This document shows, in pieces, positions 35,360 to 44,710 of a stretch of 64,000 nucleotides of DNA. The translations under genes were made by a program, and so were the position numbers. The notes beneath the pieces are model-generated. The model saw nothing but the letters and a program-made list of their open reading frames with translations, did no database searches and had not been told where the DNA came from. Numbering within the stretch: position 1 is the first letter of the stretch; every line of letters begins with the position of its first letter. Source of the DNA: CASFRF01 sp031549345 (lineage in GTDB: Bacteria > Verrucomicrobiota > Lentisphaeria > Victivallales > Victivallaceae); the NCBI GenBank assembly GCA_031549345.1, contig JAVBPY010000007.1, positions 1 through 64,000 on the forward strand. The letters run 5' to 3'.

Positions 35360-37054
35360 ATGGGGAAGTTCATTCAAACACTGCTCCTTGCGGCGTTCTT
35401 CGTCCTTTCACTGGCCGTTTCGGTCCGGGCGGCCGACGGCGTTGCGCCGGAAGAACTGGCGCTCCGCAATCTGGGCGAAAGACTGAAAACAGTCGAAAAT
35501 TTCAAACAACTTGCGGTGCTCAGCACCGCGTGGGCCGATACCCAGGCGGGGGATAAGCCCCTTTTTCTGGTTACGCAACTGGACAATCGCGTTTTCCTGA
35601 GCTTTGTCGGCGAAAAACCGGCGACGGTCTTCTCGCTCTCCATGAAAGCGGGCGACAAGTTCGGCGCGGGACGGGAGATCATGATCCTCGTTCCGGAAGG
35701 ACGCAGCAAAGCCAAAGTAACCCTCCCGATGGGGATGACCGTAACCGCGCTCGGTCCGGGCGTTGATGCCGCCGCGCGCCTGAAACCGGGAATGCTGATC
35801 GCCGAGTTCGCCATGACGGTGGTTGCGCACGACTCCATGCCCACCGGGATGAGCACGGAAAAACCCCTCCCGGGCTATGGCGATGCGTTTAAGGACCTCT
35901 GGAAAAGCACAGGAATCTACGACATTTACCGGCAGACGACCAGCGACTTTTCCGCCACCTGGATGCTCGGCTTGGGCCGTGTCCTGATGATGCTTGTGGC
36001 GCTGATCCTCATTTACCTGGCCATTTTCAAGGAATTCGAACCGTTGCTCCTGCTCCCGATCGGCTTCGGCGCGCTTCTGGCGAACATCCCCCTGGCGGCC
36101 CTTTCCGGGCCGGACGGCTTGCAGGGGCTCATCTACGCGGTCGGTATTGAAAGCGGCGTTTTCCCGCTCCTCATCTTTATGGGTGTGGGTGCGATGACCG
36201 ACTTCGGCCCCCTCCTTGCGAATCCGCGCACGGCCCTCCTCGGCGGCGCGGCGCAGTTGGGTATTTTCACGGCTTTGATCGGCGCGCTGCTTTTGACCAA
36301 GTATGTGCCGGGGATCGAATTCGGCCTCAAGGAAGCGGCGAGCATCGGAATCATCGGCGGGGCCGACGGTCCGACGTCGATCTATCTGACCAGCAAGCTT
36401 TCGCCCAAGCTCCTCGGCGCGGTGGCCGTGGCGGCATACAGCTACATGGCGCTGGTGCCGATCATCCAGCCGCCGATCATGAAGCTTTGCACCTCCAAGA
36501 AAGACCGCTTGATCCGCATGTCGCAACTGCGCCATGTTTCCAAGCTCGAAAAAGTGTGTTTTCCGCTCCTGATCACCCTTCTTTGCGCGTTCCTCCTCCC
36601 GGATGCGGCGCCCCTGATCGGAATGCTGATGTTCGGCAATTTGATGCGCGAGTGCGGCGTGGTCGAGCGTTTGAATCAGACGGCGCAGAATGCGTTGATC
36701 AACATTGTAACCATCTTTCTCGGCCTTGCGGTCGGTTCGAAGCTGGGAGCGGATCAGTTCCTCTCGCTCCAAACGCTTGGAATCCTGCTCCTCGGCGCGA
36801 TCGCGTTCGCGATCGGAACGGCGGGTGGCGTGCTTTTCGCCAAGGTCATGAATGTGTTCAGTAAAAACAAGATCAATCCTTTGATCGGCTCGGCGGGCGT
36901 TTCCGCCGTTCCGATGGCGGCGCGTGTATCGAACAAGGTCGGCTTGGAATACGATCCGAGCAACTTCCTTCTGATGCATGCCATGGGCCCGAACGTCGCG
37001 GGGGTCATCGGTTCCGCCGTGGCCGCGGGCGTTCTCCTGAATATGCTCAAGTAA
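35360..37054 (+). CDS. oadB: Sodium-pump decarboxylase beta subunit with exported N-terminal extension
   Basis: A 564-residue protein, about 180 longer than usual OadB. Residues 1-25 are a signal peptide (FIQTLLLAAFFVLSLAVSVRA), and 26-~170 a soluble beta-rich domain of no known family. The standard OadB begins at YGDAFKDLWKSTGIYDIY and contains many membrane helices, the GIIGGADGPTSIY sodium/carboxyl site region and NFLLMHAMGPNVAG near the end. It catalyses the membrane decarboxylation coupled to sodium export. It starts three bases after the oadA stop and ends before a strong terminator. Confidence 0.93.
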   Translation: MGKFIQTLLLAAFFVLSLAVSVRAADGVAPEELALRNLGERLKTVENFKQLAVLSTAWADTQAGDKPLFLVTQLDNRVFLSFVGEKPATVFSLSMKAGDKFGAGREIMILVPEGRSKAKVTLPMGMTVTALGPGVDAAARLKPGMLIAEFAMTVVAHDSMPTGMSTEKPLPGYGDAFKDLWKSTGIYDIYRQTTSDFSATWMLGLGRVLMMLVALILIYLAIFKEFEPLLLLPIGFGALLANIPLAALSGPDGLQGLIYAVGIESGVFPLLIFMGVGAMTDFGPLLANPRTALLGGAAQLGIFTALIGALLLTKYVPGIEFGLKEAASIGIIGGADGPTSIYLTSKLSPKLLGAVAVAAYSYMALVPIIQPPIMKLCTSKKDRLIRMSQLRHVSKLEKVCFPLLITLLCAFLLPDAAPLIGMLMFGNLMRECGVVERLNQTAQNALINIVTIFLGLAVGSKLGADQFLSLQTLGILLLGAIAFAIGTAGGVLFAKVMNVFSKNKINPLIGSAGVSAVPMAARVSNKVGLEYDPSNFLLMHAMGPNVAGVIGSAVAAGVLLNMLK

Positions 37055-37066
37055 GAAAATACGACG

Positions 37067-37106
37067 AAGGGCCATTGCGCGGAACATCTGCGCAATGGCC
37101 CTTTTT
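37067..37106 (+). terminator. Intrinsic terminator after oadB
   Basis: A perfect 14-base stem (37067-37080 with 37090-37103), a nine-base loop, then TTT. It ends 19 bases before the convergent upp gene and may serve both. Confidence 0.9.
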
Positions 37107-37124
37107 ATTCCGACGCCCGTTGTT

Positions 37125-37757
37125 TCACCGTGTGCCGAACAAGCGGTCCCCGGCGTCGCCGAGTCCGGGCAGGATGTAACCTTTTTCATCCAGCGCCTCA
37201 TCGAGGGAACCGAGATAGATTTGCACGTCCGGATGCGCATCGCAGAGTGTTTTTACGCCTTCCGGCGCGCCAACGATATTGAGAATGCTTATGCGTGTGG
37301 CGCCATGTTTTTTCAGGCAGTCAATCGCCGCCGACGCACTGCCGCCGGTGGCAAGCATCGGATCAAGGACGAAAACATCGCAGTCGGCAATATCCTTCGG
37401 CAGCTTGCGGTAATACTCCACCGGCATAAGCGTTTCGTGCACGCGGTAAAGCCCGATATGGCCGACGCGTGCGGCCGGAAAAAGATCAAGCATGGCATCC
37501 ACCATCCCCAAACCGGCACGCAGGACAGGAGCAATACAGACGGGATTGGCGAGAAAGCACCCGGTTGTCTCCTGAAGCGGAGTACGTATGACCCGTTCTT
37601 CCGTCCCCAGATTTCGCGCCGCTTCGTAGCCGATAAGCAAGGTGATTTCGTGAATGAGCCGGCGAAAATCCCGGGTATTTGTTTCGCTGCTGCGCAGCAT
37701 GGAAATCTTGTGATGAATCAAAGCGTGGCGGACGATGTGAAGATTGGTGTATTGCAT
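37125..37757 (-). CDS. upp: Uracil phosphoribosyltransferase
   Basis: A 210-residue enzyme that makes UMP from uracil and PRPP (pyrimidine salvage). The PRPP-binding loop is VLDPMLATGGS, and VCIAPVLRAGLGMVD and GYILPGLGDAGDR are family motifs. The ATG at 37757 is the family start (MQYTNLHIVRH). It follows the DUF4132-like gene by 50 bases on the same strand and could be read through from it. Confidence 0.97.
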   Translation of the reverse strand: MQYTNLHIVRHALIHHKISMLRSSETNTRDFRRLIHEITLLIGYEAARNLGTEERVIRTPLQETTGCFLANPVCIAPVLRAGLGMVDAMLDLFPAARVGHIGLYRVHETLMPVEYYRKLPKDIADCDVFVLDPMLATGGSASAAIDCLKKHGATRISILNIVGAPEGVKTLCDAHPDVQIYLGSLDEALDEKGYILPGLGDAGDRLFGTR

Positions 37758-37807
37758 AGCTAATCCTTTTGTGGAGTACAAGTTGTATTGATTGCTGGGG
37801 GCCGGAA

Positions 37808-40800
37808 TCACTCCCGGATTTGATTGAGGATGTTCGGGTCCTTAATTTTAGCATCCTCGCTCAAAAATAAAATTTTTGTGACAATCTCGGCGGTTTTCGG
37901 GTCCTCGTCCACAAAGGGAAGGAATACACGGCCACGCTGCGCCGAATGCACTGCAAGAATGTGAATCATTCCCTGCGCCGCCTTGTGGCAGACGCCGCTG
38001 CCGAGGTGCACCGTGTAATCGCCGTACGACCCTGCGATAAACGCATGGCTTCCGTCCAGGCGCACATTTTCCAGCTTGAACAAAGGAAGCATGGCGGCAA
38101 TCAGCGCGGCGCGCATTTCCAGCGTCGAGTGGCTCGCTTCGGGATCGACTCCGCCCGCGTGGGCGACGCTGACCACAAGATCCGCGTCGCGCATCGCCTC
38201 CGAGAACAGCCGGGGCGGAACTTCGGAAAGGGGCACGGCCTTTTCGGTGCGGCGGTTCAGGAACAAGATCCCTTCCAGCGCGGGCGGTTCCACTTCCGAC
38301 GGGGCGAGGAAATCCACCTCCACCGTCATCCGGGCAATCAGGTTTTCACGATGGAACACCTTCTGCAACCCCGCGTACGTTACGGGCATCCAACCGCGCG
38401 CGCGGAGCATCGCCGCCGCTTTGCGCGGCTGAATCTGCTGCCCCGCGTAGCGCGTCGAAACGAAACCGTCGAGCTTTTCGTCGTCGTTCGGGACATAGAG
38501 CTCGCGGAACACCTGTTTGAACGGCTGCGCGAGTTTTTCGCCGATCAAAAGTTGCTGAAACTCCGCCCAACGTCCGGAATGCAACAAATCGAGCGGATGG
38601 GCGATGGTCAGTGTTTTAATCCCCCTGGGCATATTCTTCAGGAAAAAGATATTCTCGCCGTCATTCCAGAGGAGCGCGTTCGCCAGAGGCCCCAGGACAG
38701 GGTTCCGGGCGATGGCGCGCACCTCCCCCACCTGGAAAACATCGCCGCGTTCCATGGCGTTCTCCAACGTTCGTTTGGCGCGGCGATGCTGCTCGCGCAA
38801 ATCACGCACCGCATGTTGCAATTCTTTGACGTAGGCGTTGTCCTTCAGCGCGGCGGGCACGGCCTTCAGTGCCTTGCCCCCTTTGTCGGTATGAATGGAG
38901 GGCGCGCCCATTTCGTCAATCTGTAAATGCAGCATAACCTGGCCGGTTTGGCGCGGCACAAAGAGTGGGGCGAGCTCTTTAATCTTTTCGTCCTCCATCG
39001 TCCAGAGGAAGCGGGTTACGTCGTCGAATCCGGCGGTGCGCGCAAGGTTGGCGATTGCCGTTTCAACGGCGAGCTTTTCCGTGGCCTGCCGCTGCGCGCC
39101 GAACTGTCTGGATTCTTTGGCAAATTTCTGCAACCTCTCGTACCGGCGACGGAAATCCACGCCGGGGAGGATGCCGTAGGCCATGACCATTTCCTTGTTG
39201 CGCTTGGAATCCATATTCGATTCGATGTCTTCACACTTAAGCTTGCCGAGCGCCGCGTCGGAGAATATCTGCGAGCGGCGGTGGTGGGCGGCTCCTGCGA
39301 TGTATTTTGCCGCGTCGTACAAACGTTGGAACATCGCCTCCCCCACCGCGTTGTGGGCGAAGCGGAACCATTCGATATCGAACGCACCGTCGTTGAACTC
39401 CCGCGGGGCAACCTTGGTCCAGCGGGCGATGGCGGTTTCTTTTTCCTCGTCGAACGATTCACTGACGTGGGCGTGAAAATACCACCCCGCCGCCGGAAGA
39501 TCCGGCGCGTTCAGGGCCTCGCCGACAATGCCGAGCCACGCGGGGCTGTACATCGCAGCCTCGATCAGTCGCTGTTCCGGGATCGGATTCTTCTGCAAAA
39601 GCGCCGCGAGCGTCTCCCCGGTTTCGCCGGGGAGCGGACGCACCACTTTCAGGAGGTGCGACAGAACTGTGTATTTCCCTGTTCCATAGAGGCTGCCGCG
39701 CACCAAAGGTTCTTTGCCGATCCGCGCGAGAATGCGCACAAAATACGCGCAGCCCGGCACATAATGGAGCGTCGAGGCGTATTCGCTTGCATCGACCGGG
39801 AGTTCCAAACGATCATCCAGCTCGGTATCCACAACCCGTTCCAAGGCGCGTAGGAGGAGTGGATGCCGGCGGAATTCGTCGCGCCGAAAAAGAGTGCTGT
39901 GCTCGAAAACAAAACGGTACAACTCCTTTTCGCCGATAAACCCCGCGGCACAAGCCTCCAGATAGGCCGGAAGCATGCGATCCTGCAACACGCGGTAACT
40001 CCGGCGGCCATACCAATAGGCGTGCAACTTGAACGCATCCGGCGAAAACGGTATTTTCGCCAAAAGATTGAACCAGAATAACACGCCGTTGTCGTACCAC
40101 GACCACGTGCACCAATTCTGTTTTGTAAAAAGCCAGCTGAAGTACCACGGCGTACGCCGGGCGATCGCCGCAAGGTGGGTGACCAGCGTCTCTGCGGACG
40201 TCCCCTCCCCGGCCTGCATAAATAGGATCATCGCAATATGCACCGGCCAGCGCGGCGGCGTTTCGGTGGTGTTTTTAAGCTGTGTGCCATAGAAAACACC
40301 CAGCGCCAGTGGAACATGGTTGTCCTCGCGGTAAACGGAGTGCATCAAAGCCAAGGCCGCGAGGACGGTTTCCGGCGCTTCGTTGCGGGACGCGAAAAAA
40401 CCACGCCAGACTTCGGCTAAGGGAAACATATCGAATGTTTCCAACCCATCGTTTTTATAGGATGTTTGTACATCCAATCCCCAATATTTTTCCGTTGGTC
40501 CGAAATTCCCCAGGACGACGCGCGCCTGCGAACCGTCGTACCGAGCCTGGAGGTACTCAAACTCGCGCTGTTCCTCCACCAGACAATCGAGGTCATGGAT
40601 CAGTTGCTTCGCCGCAGCGAAATGCGATTTCATCCAGAAACGCGGATGGTTGGCGCGCCCGGATTTCGGCAGCTCCCAGCGGAGGCGCAGCCGGGGAGTG
40701 TAGAGGCCGAACCCATTCCCACGGTTCCAACGCGCCTTGTGCCGCCGCTTGCGTTTGAATTCCCCGAGCGCGACCTCTTTCCCGGAATCATGGAGATGCT

Positions 40801-42535
40801 GCAAAAACGCCTTGCGGTGCGGCGAATATTTGATGATGCGGATGGCGGCCTCGCGGACAGCGTCGTTCTTCAGCGCCAGTAGATCCTCCAGCTTTTCCAG
40901 CTCTACAAAAGAGAGGCGCGAGGGCAACGCCTCCAATGCCGCAAGACGGATCGACATGCTGCGCGAATGGACGGAGTCCAGCAAAAACGCCCGCAATTCC
41001 GGCGTTCGCGGAAATTTTTTCCGAATGCGCCGCCCCTGCGCGAAAGGGGTTGCCGAACCGAAAAAATTCCAAGGGAGAATGGGTTTCCACATCCTGTAAA
41101 AAACCATCGCTTCTTCGAAAAACACCTTCTGCGCCGCCGTTGCCATCCCCGAGGCGCGCCGCGCCAATTCATGCAACGTCTCCCGATCACCTCCGGACAC
41201 AGCCAGCCGGACCAGCGCGGTCCACACAGGAAGCCGTGAAAGGGTCAGTTCGCATTGCGGAAAGAACGGATTGACGATCTTCCTCTCCTTCGCGGGAAGC
41301 GCGTCCAGCCAGCGCAGAAAAATAGCGGACAAGCGGCGTTGTTCGGCAGCCTGCGGCGGGATTTGTTTGTTTGCCAGGAGGAACGACGCCTCCGCTTCGG
41401 GAAACGTGCGGAGCAAGCACGCTTGCGCCACCGGATCGTCGTGAAACAGTTCCGCGTGGTCGGCGATGAATGCGTACGTATATTCCTTCCCCACCGTTTC
41501 CATGAAATACATCGCGGCGCATTTGCGCGGGGGGGCATCGGAACGATCCTGCAAAACGTGTTCCACCGCGCGGAGCGCGTCGGCGGTTTCGGCGTTGCCG
41601 AGCGCCCAGAACGCCAGGAACAACGTTTGCGGATCGCCCGTTTTCAGCGCTTCGGCGCGGTCTTCGGGAGAATCGAGCATGCGAAGCGCGGTGTCGAACG
41701 CGTGCTTGACGGCGGCAGGTCGCGCAGCCTCCAGCCCCAGCCCCGTCCAGGTGTCGAAGGCGCGCACGACCGAGGCAAAGCGGAGTAAATTGTGTTCCCG
41801 GATCGTTTGAAGCATGAAACGGAACGCGTCGAGCCGACCGTCCGAGCACGCCTCCACAATCGTCTGCCGCAACCCCTCCTGAAGACGGGCGGCGACCAGG
41901 AGGTCAGCCAGCATTTTCCAGCTCGATTCCCGCGCGGAGTAGAGCAAACCTTCGATCAAAGGCCGCCCCGCCGCATGGGCATTTTCGTAGATCGCGCGGC
42001 GGCAATATTCAATGGTTTTCGCGTCGCCTTCGTCCAGCTTGATCGCGAGAATCATGGTCAGCGCCTGGGTGGCCCAGTAGTTTTGCTCCAGATATTCCGG
42101 GCGCTCGAAAAAGAGTTCAACGTACTCGTCCGGCGTAAGGTTGTACCGCTGGAGCTGAAAAAACGCGCGGAGCATCCCGAATAAAATTTCACCGTACTGC
42201 TCCGGCTGTTCCGTGGAGCGAAACGCGCGGCGGAAAAGTCCGTACTGGTGCGTTCCGGACATTTTATATTGCAAAGCCTTGGTCGCAAGATGGGACCAGC
42301 GGCGTCCGAACACACCCAGGATAAGGCGGTTGGCGGGACGAAGAAGCGCACGAATGGTCTTTTCCTGCAACGCAAACAAACCATATGGATGATCCAGTTG
42401 CGGAAGCAACCCATCAAACGGACCGAATCCCACGCGGAGCTCTTTCCCGAATGTCCGGATTCCGTGAAACTTGCATTTGCGGCTTTTCCAGAACGCCGCG
42501 ACCTCCTTTTCCGTCTGCTGCCGGGTTTTCGCCAT
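37808..42535 (-). CDS. Giant DUF4132/MolR-like protein
   Basis: A 1575-residue cytoplasmic protein with no signal peptide or membrane segment. It is composed mostly of alpha-helical, HEAT-like sequence in the first ~850 residues and, in the last 250, the motifs typical of the DUF4132/WGR-linked family (for example QPFKQVFREL near residue 1335, VSVAHAGGVDPEASHSTLEM and a C-terminal AEIVTKILFLSED). Members of the family are widespread but uncharacterised. The ATG overlaps the stop of a small partner gene (ATGA), so the two are made together. Confidence 0.7.
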   Translation of the reverse strand: MAKTRQQTEKEVAAFWKSRKCKFHGIRTFGKELRVGFGPFDGLLPQLDHPYGLFALQEKTIRALLRPANRLILGVFGRRWSHLATKALQYKMSGTHQYGLFRRAFRSTEQPEQYGEILFGMLRAFFQLQRYNLTPDEYVELFFERPEYLEQNYWATQALTMILAIKLDEGDAKTIEYCRRAIYENAHAAGRPLIEGLLYSARESSWKMLADLLVAARLQEGLRQTIVEACSDGRLDAFRFMLQTIREHNLLRFASVVRAFDTWTGLGLEAARPAAVKHAFDTALRMLDSPEDRAEALKTGDPQTLFLAFWALGNAETADALRAVEHVLQDRSDAPPRKCAAMYFMETVGKEYTYAFIADHAELFHDDPVAQACLLRTFPEAEASFLLANKQIPPQAAEQRRLSAIFLRWLDALPAKERKIVNPFFPQCELTLSRLPVWTALVRLAVSGGDRETLHELARRASGMATAAQKVFFEEAMVFYRMWKPILPWNFFGSATPFAQGRRIRKKFPRTPELRAFLLDSVHSRSMSIRLAALEALPSRLSFVELEKLEDLLALKNDAVREAAIRIIKYSPHRKAFLQHLHDSGKEVALGEFKRKRRHKARWNRGNGFGLYTPRLRLRWELPKSGRANHPRFWMKSHFAAAKQLIHDLDCLVEEQREFEYLQARYDGSQARVVLGNFGPTEKYWGLDVQTSYKNDGLETFDMFPLAEVWRGFFASRNEAPETVLAALALMHSVYREDNHVPLALGVFYGTQLKNTTETPPRWPVHIAMILFMQAGEGTSAETLVTHLAAIARRTPWYFSWLFTKQNWCTWSWYDNGVLFWFNLLAKIPFSPDAFKLHAYWYGRRSYRVLQDRMLPAYLEACAAGFIGEKELYRFVFEHSTLFRRDEFRRHPLLLRALERVVDTELDDRLELPVDASEYASTLHYVPGCAYFVRILARIGKEPLVRGSLYGTGKYTVLSHLLKVVRPLPGETGETLAALLQKNPIPEQRLIEAAMYSPAWLGIVGEALNAPDLPAAGWYFHAHVSESFDEEKETAIARWTKVAPREFNDGAFDIEWFRFAHNAVGEAMFQRLYDAAKYIAGAAHHRRSQIFSDAALGKLKCEDIESNMDSKRNKEMVMAYGILPGVDFRRRYERLQKFAKESRQFGAQRQATEKLAVETAIANLARTAGFDDVTRFLWTMEDEKIKELAPLFVPRQTGQVMLHLQIDEMGAPSIHTDKGGKALKAVPAALKDNAYVKELQHAVRDLREQHRRAKRTLENAMERGDVFQVGEVRAIARNPVLGPLANALLWNDGENIFFLKNMPRGIKTLTIAHPLDLLHSGRWAEFQQLLIGEKLAQPFKQVFRELYVPNDDEKLDGFVSTRYAGQQIQPRKAAAMLRARGWMPVTYAGLQKVFHRENLIARMTVEVDFLAPSEVEPPALEGILFLNRRTEKAVPLSEVPPRLFSEAMRDADLVVSVAHAGGVDPEASHSTLEMRAALIAAMLPLFKLENVRLDGSHAFIAGSYGDYTVHLGSGVCHKAAQGMIHILAVHSAQRGRVFLPFVDEDPKTAEIVTKILFLSEDAKIKDPNILNQIRE

Positions 42536-42954
42536 CAGTACATCCTCCCGGCGAGCATGGCGAGCTTGATAATCATGATTTCGGCCTCCTCTTCCAGCCT
42601 GAGGGGAGCGTCCAACGCGGTCAATTCGTCCATTCCGGAAAACACGCGGAACAAACCGTCTTCAAAGGCCGACAAAGCCACTTTCACCGCGCCCGCCGGA
42701 TCGGCGGCGCGTTCGTCGTAACGCGCGCCGAAGCCGATCTTGCCGACGCGCCCGGCCTGTTCGCGCAATTCGTCTTCCGTGAGAAAAAGCGGCAAAGGAA
42801 CGTCTACTTTCTTTGCATTGAACTCGCCCACCTGAAATTGCACCAAGGAAATGAGGAGTTCCCGGAGGGTGGAAACGGAGTCCGGCAACTCGATTTCGCA
42901 CTCCATCAAGGATTTGCGCCGGGCCGGATTCTTCAGTTTAACGCGAATTTTCAT
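42535..42954 (-). CDS. Small conserved-looking partner of the DUF4132-like protein
   Basis: A 139-residue protein starting at MKIRVKLKNP (42954), overlapping the glutaredoxin stop by four bases. It has a long helix in the middle (TLRELLISLVQFQVGEF) and FLTEDELREQAGRVG. No family is recognised. The double overlap with the giant gene and the glutaredoxin gene suggests a joint role. Confidence 0.6.
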   Translation of the reverse strand: MKIRVKLKNPARRKSLMECEIELPDSVSTLRELLISLVQFQVGEFNAKKVDVPLPLFLTEDELREQAGRVGKIGFGARYDERAADPAGAVKVALSAFEDGLFRVFSGMDELTALDAPLRLEEEAEIMIIKLAMLAGRMY

Positions 42955-43214
42955 ACAACGCCGTTTTGGCGGAGCCAAGCCTCCAAGCGCGCGGCGTCAA
43001 ACACTTCGCCGGGCCGCCAACGGCCGTTGAATTCGAGCGTGGGGACCACCCAGTCGTCGCCGCCGTTCACTTCAATCACTTTTTGGACAACCTCTTGCGG
43101 CTGTTCCTCGATCTCGAGGTAGTTGAACGGAATGTTTTTCTCTTTAAGCCATGCAACCGTGTTTTGACAATGCGGACAAATGCTCCAGGCGTAAACATTC
43201 AGTTTCATTTTCAC
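42951..43214 (-). CDS. Glutaredoxin-like protein
   Basis: An 87-residue thioredoxin-fold protein with a CPHC active site (Cys13, Cys16), the conserved VVPTLEFNG segment after the cis-proline, and a C-terminal helix. CPHC is less common than CPYC of classical glutaredoxins. The start at 43214 overlaps the carboxypeptidase stop; MKLNVYAW two codons on is an equally good start. Probably a disulfide or mixed-disulfide reductase. Confidence 0.88.
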   Translation of the reverse strand: MKMKLNVYAWSICPHCQNTVAWLKEKNIPFNYLEIEEQPQEVVQKVIEVNGGDDWVVPTLEFNGRWRPGEVFDAARLEAWLRQNGVV

Positions 43215-44710
43215 ACTCCGTATAGTTCACCGTATTTGTTTTGCAGATACCTGAGGTAAGGCCCCGCATCCAGCTTCCCCGGCAAGCGCGCAATCAGTTC
43301 ATCGGGGTAGAACTTCGCGCCGTGCCGGTAGAGCCCATCCGTCAGATGTTCCCGGAGGGGGGCGAAATTCCCCGCCTCCAAATCTTTTTCCAAATCCGGC
43401 AGGGCGGTACGCGCCGCGTCGAACATCTGCACGGAAAGGACGTTGCCCAACGTGTACGTGGGAAAGTACCCCACGGAACCGCAGGCCCAGTGCACATCCT
43501 GCAGGACGCCTTCGCGGTCTGTTTCCGGCACAATGCCGAGGTATTCGCGCATGGAAACACGCCAGAGCTCGGGGAGGTCGGCCACGGAAATGCGGCGTTC
43601 CATAAGCGCGATCTCGATTTCCACGCGGAGCATAATGTGGAGATTGTACGTCGCCTCATCCGCCTCCACACGAACAGCCGAAGGCGCAACACGGTTGACC
43701 GCCGCGTAGCATTGTTCCGCGTCCAACCCGTCGAATGCGCCGGGAAAACGGGCCTGTAAACGCGGAAAAAAACCGCGCCAGAATGCGCGGGAACGCCCCA
43801 CAAGATTTTCCCAGAGCCGCGACTGCGACTCGTGCCAGCCGAGCGACGCGCCGGTCCCCAAAGGGGTGCGGTCCAGCGCGGGCGCGATGTTCTGTTCGTA
43901 GAGCGCGTGCCCGGCTTCGTGCAGTGTGGAGAACAACGCGGACAATGCGTTGTCTTCAAACAATCGTGTGGTGATGCGCACATCGTCCAGGTGAAAAGTT
44001 GTGGTAAAGGGGTGCTCGGAACGGGCCAGAGCGCCACGCCGGAAGTCAAAGCCGATCCGGCCGGCGACTTCGGTATTCAGCGCCCACTGCATCGCCTCCG
44101 GGAAATGCCCGGAGGGAAGCGCGTCGACGGGGTGCGGACGCGCTGTAATCGCTTCGACAAGGCGCGTCTGCTCCCGGCGTAAATGCGTGAAAAGAGGGAG
44201 GAGATCGCGTGTTTTCATCCCCGGCTCGTGGTCGTCGAGCTGTGGATCGTAGATATGATCGTAGGGAGCGAAAAAATCCGAATACGCACGGCGGAGATCG
44301 AAAATACGTTCCAGATACGGCGCGAATTTTCCGAATTCATCCGCCTCACGCGCCTCCATCCAGTTTTGGAACGCCAGCGCGGTCAGGGAGGAAAATTCGC
44401 TCACATACGCGGAAGGAATCCGGCGCTGCCGGTCGAAATCGCGCCGCAAATTGCGGAGGAGGCAAAAATCGTCCGACTCCGGGGCACAATTCAACCGGTA
44501 CGGCTCGAGCGCTTCGAGGAGCTCCCCCATGCGGTCGGAAACAGTGCGCTCGTGCGCGAGGCGCGCAAGGAGGCTTAACTGCCGCGCCCTCCCCTCGCCG
44601 CCGTTTGCGGGCATGGCGGTCTGCTGGTCAAATTCCAGCACGGCGGCGGCGGAACGCAAGTCGGCGATTTCACCGCAAAGCTCCCGCAACGCGGCGAAAG
44701 TGTTTTTCAC
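43211..44710 (-). CDS. Carboxypeptidase Taq (M32 metallopeptidase)
   Basis: A 499-residue protein, the normal M32 length. It has the zinc motif LHEAGHALYEQ (HExxH), HESQSRLWEN downstream and VEADEATYNLHI, the M32 signatures. These enzymes trim C-terminal residues and are cytoplasmic and thermostable in many species. It overlaps both neighbours by four bases (secreted protein upstream, glutaredoxin downstream). The identification is firm, the physiological substrate unknown. Confidence 0.96.
   Translation of the reverse strand: MKNTFAALRELCGEIADLRSAAAVLEFDQQTAMPANGGEGRARQLSLLARLAHERTVSDRMGELLEALEPYRLNCAPESDDFCLLRNLRRDFDRQRRIPSAYVSEFSSLTALAFQNWMEAREADEFGKFAPYLERIFDLRRAYSDFFAPYDHIYDPQLDDHEPGMKTRDLLPLFTHLRREQTRLVEAITARPHPVDALPSGHFPEAMQWALNTEVAGRIGFDFRRGALARSEHPFTTTFHLDDVRITTRLFEDNALSALFSTLHEAGHALYEQNIAPALDRTPLGTGASLGWHESQSRLWENLVGRSRAFWRGFFPRLQARFPGAFDGLDAEQCYAAVNRVAPSAVRVEADEATYNLHIMLRVEIEIALMERRISVADLPELWRVSMREYLGIVPETDREGVLQDVHWACGSVGYFPTYTLGNVLSVQMFDAARTALPDLEKDLEAGNFAPLREHLTDGLYRHGAKFYPDELIARLPGKLDAGPYLRYLQNKYGELYGV

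Noticed and set aside
33770..35377. ~535-codon minus-strand frame opposite oadA
   Set aside because: It reads His/Asp/Gly-rich nonsense; oadA on the other strand has all motifs.
35408..37240. ~610-codon minus-strand frame opposite oadB
   Set aside because: Charged, low-complexity shadow translation. The plus strand is unmistakable OadB.
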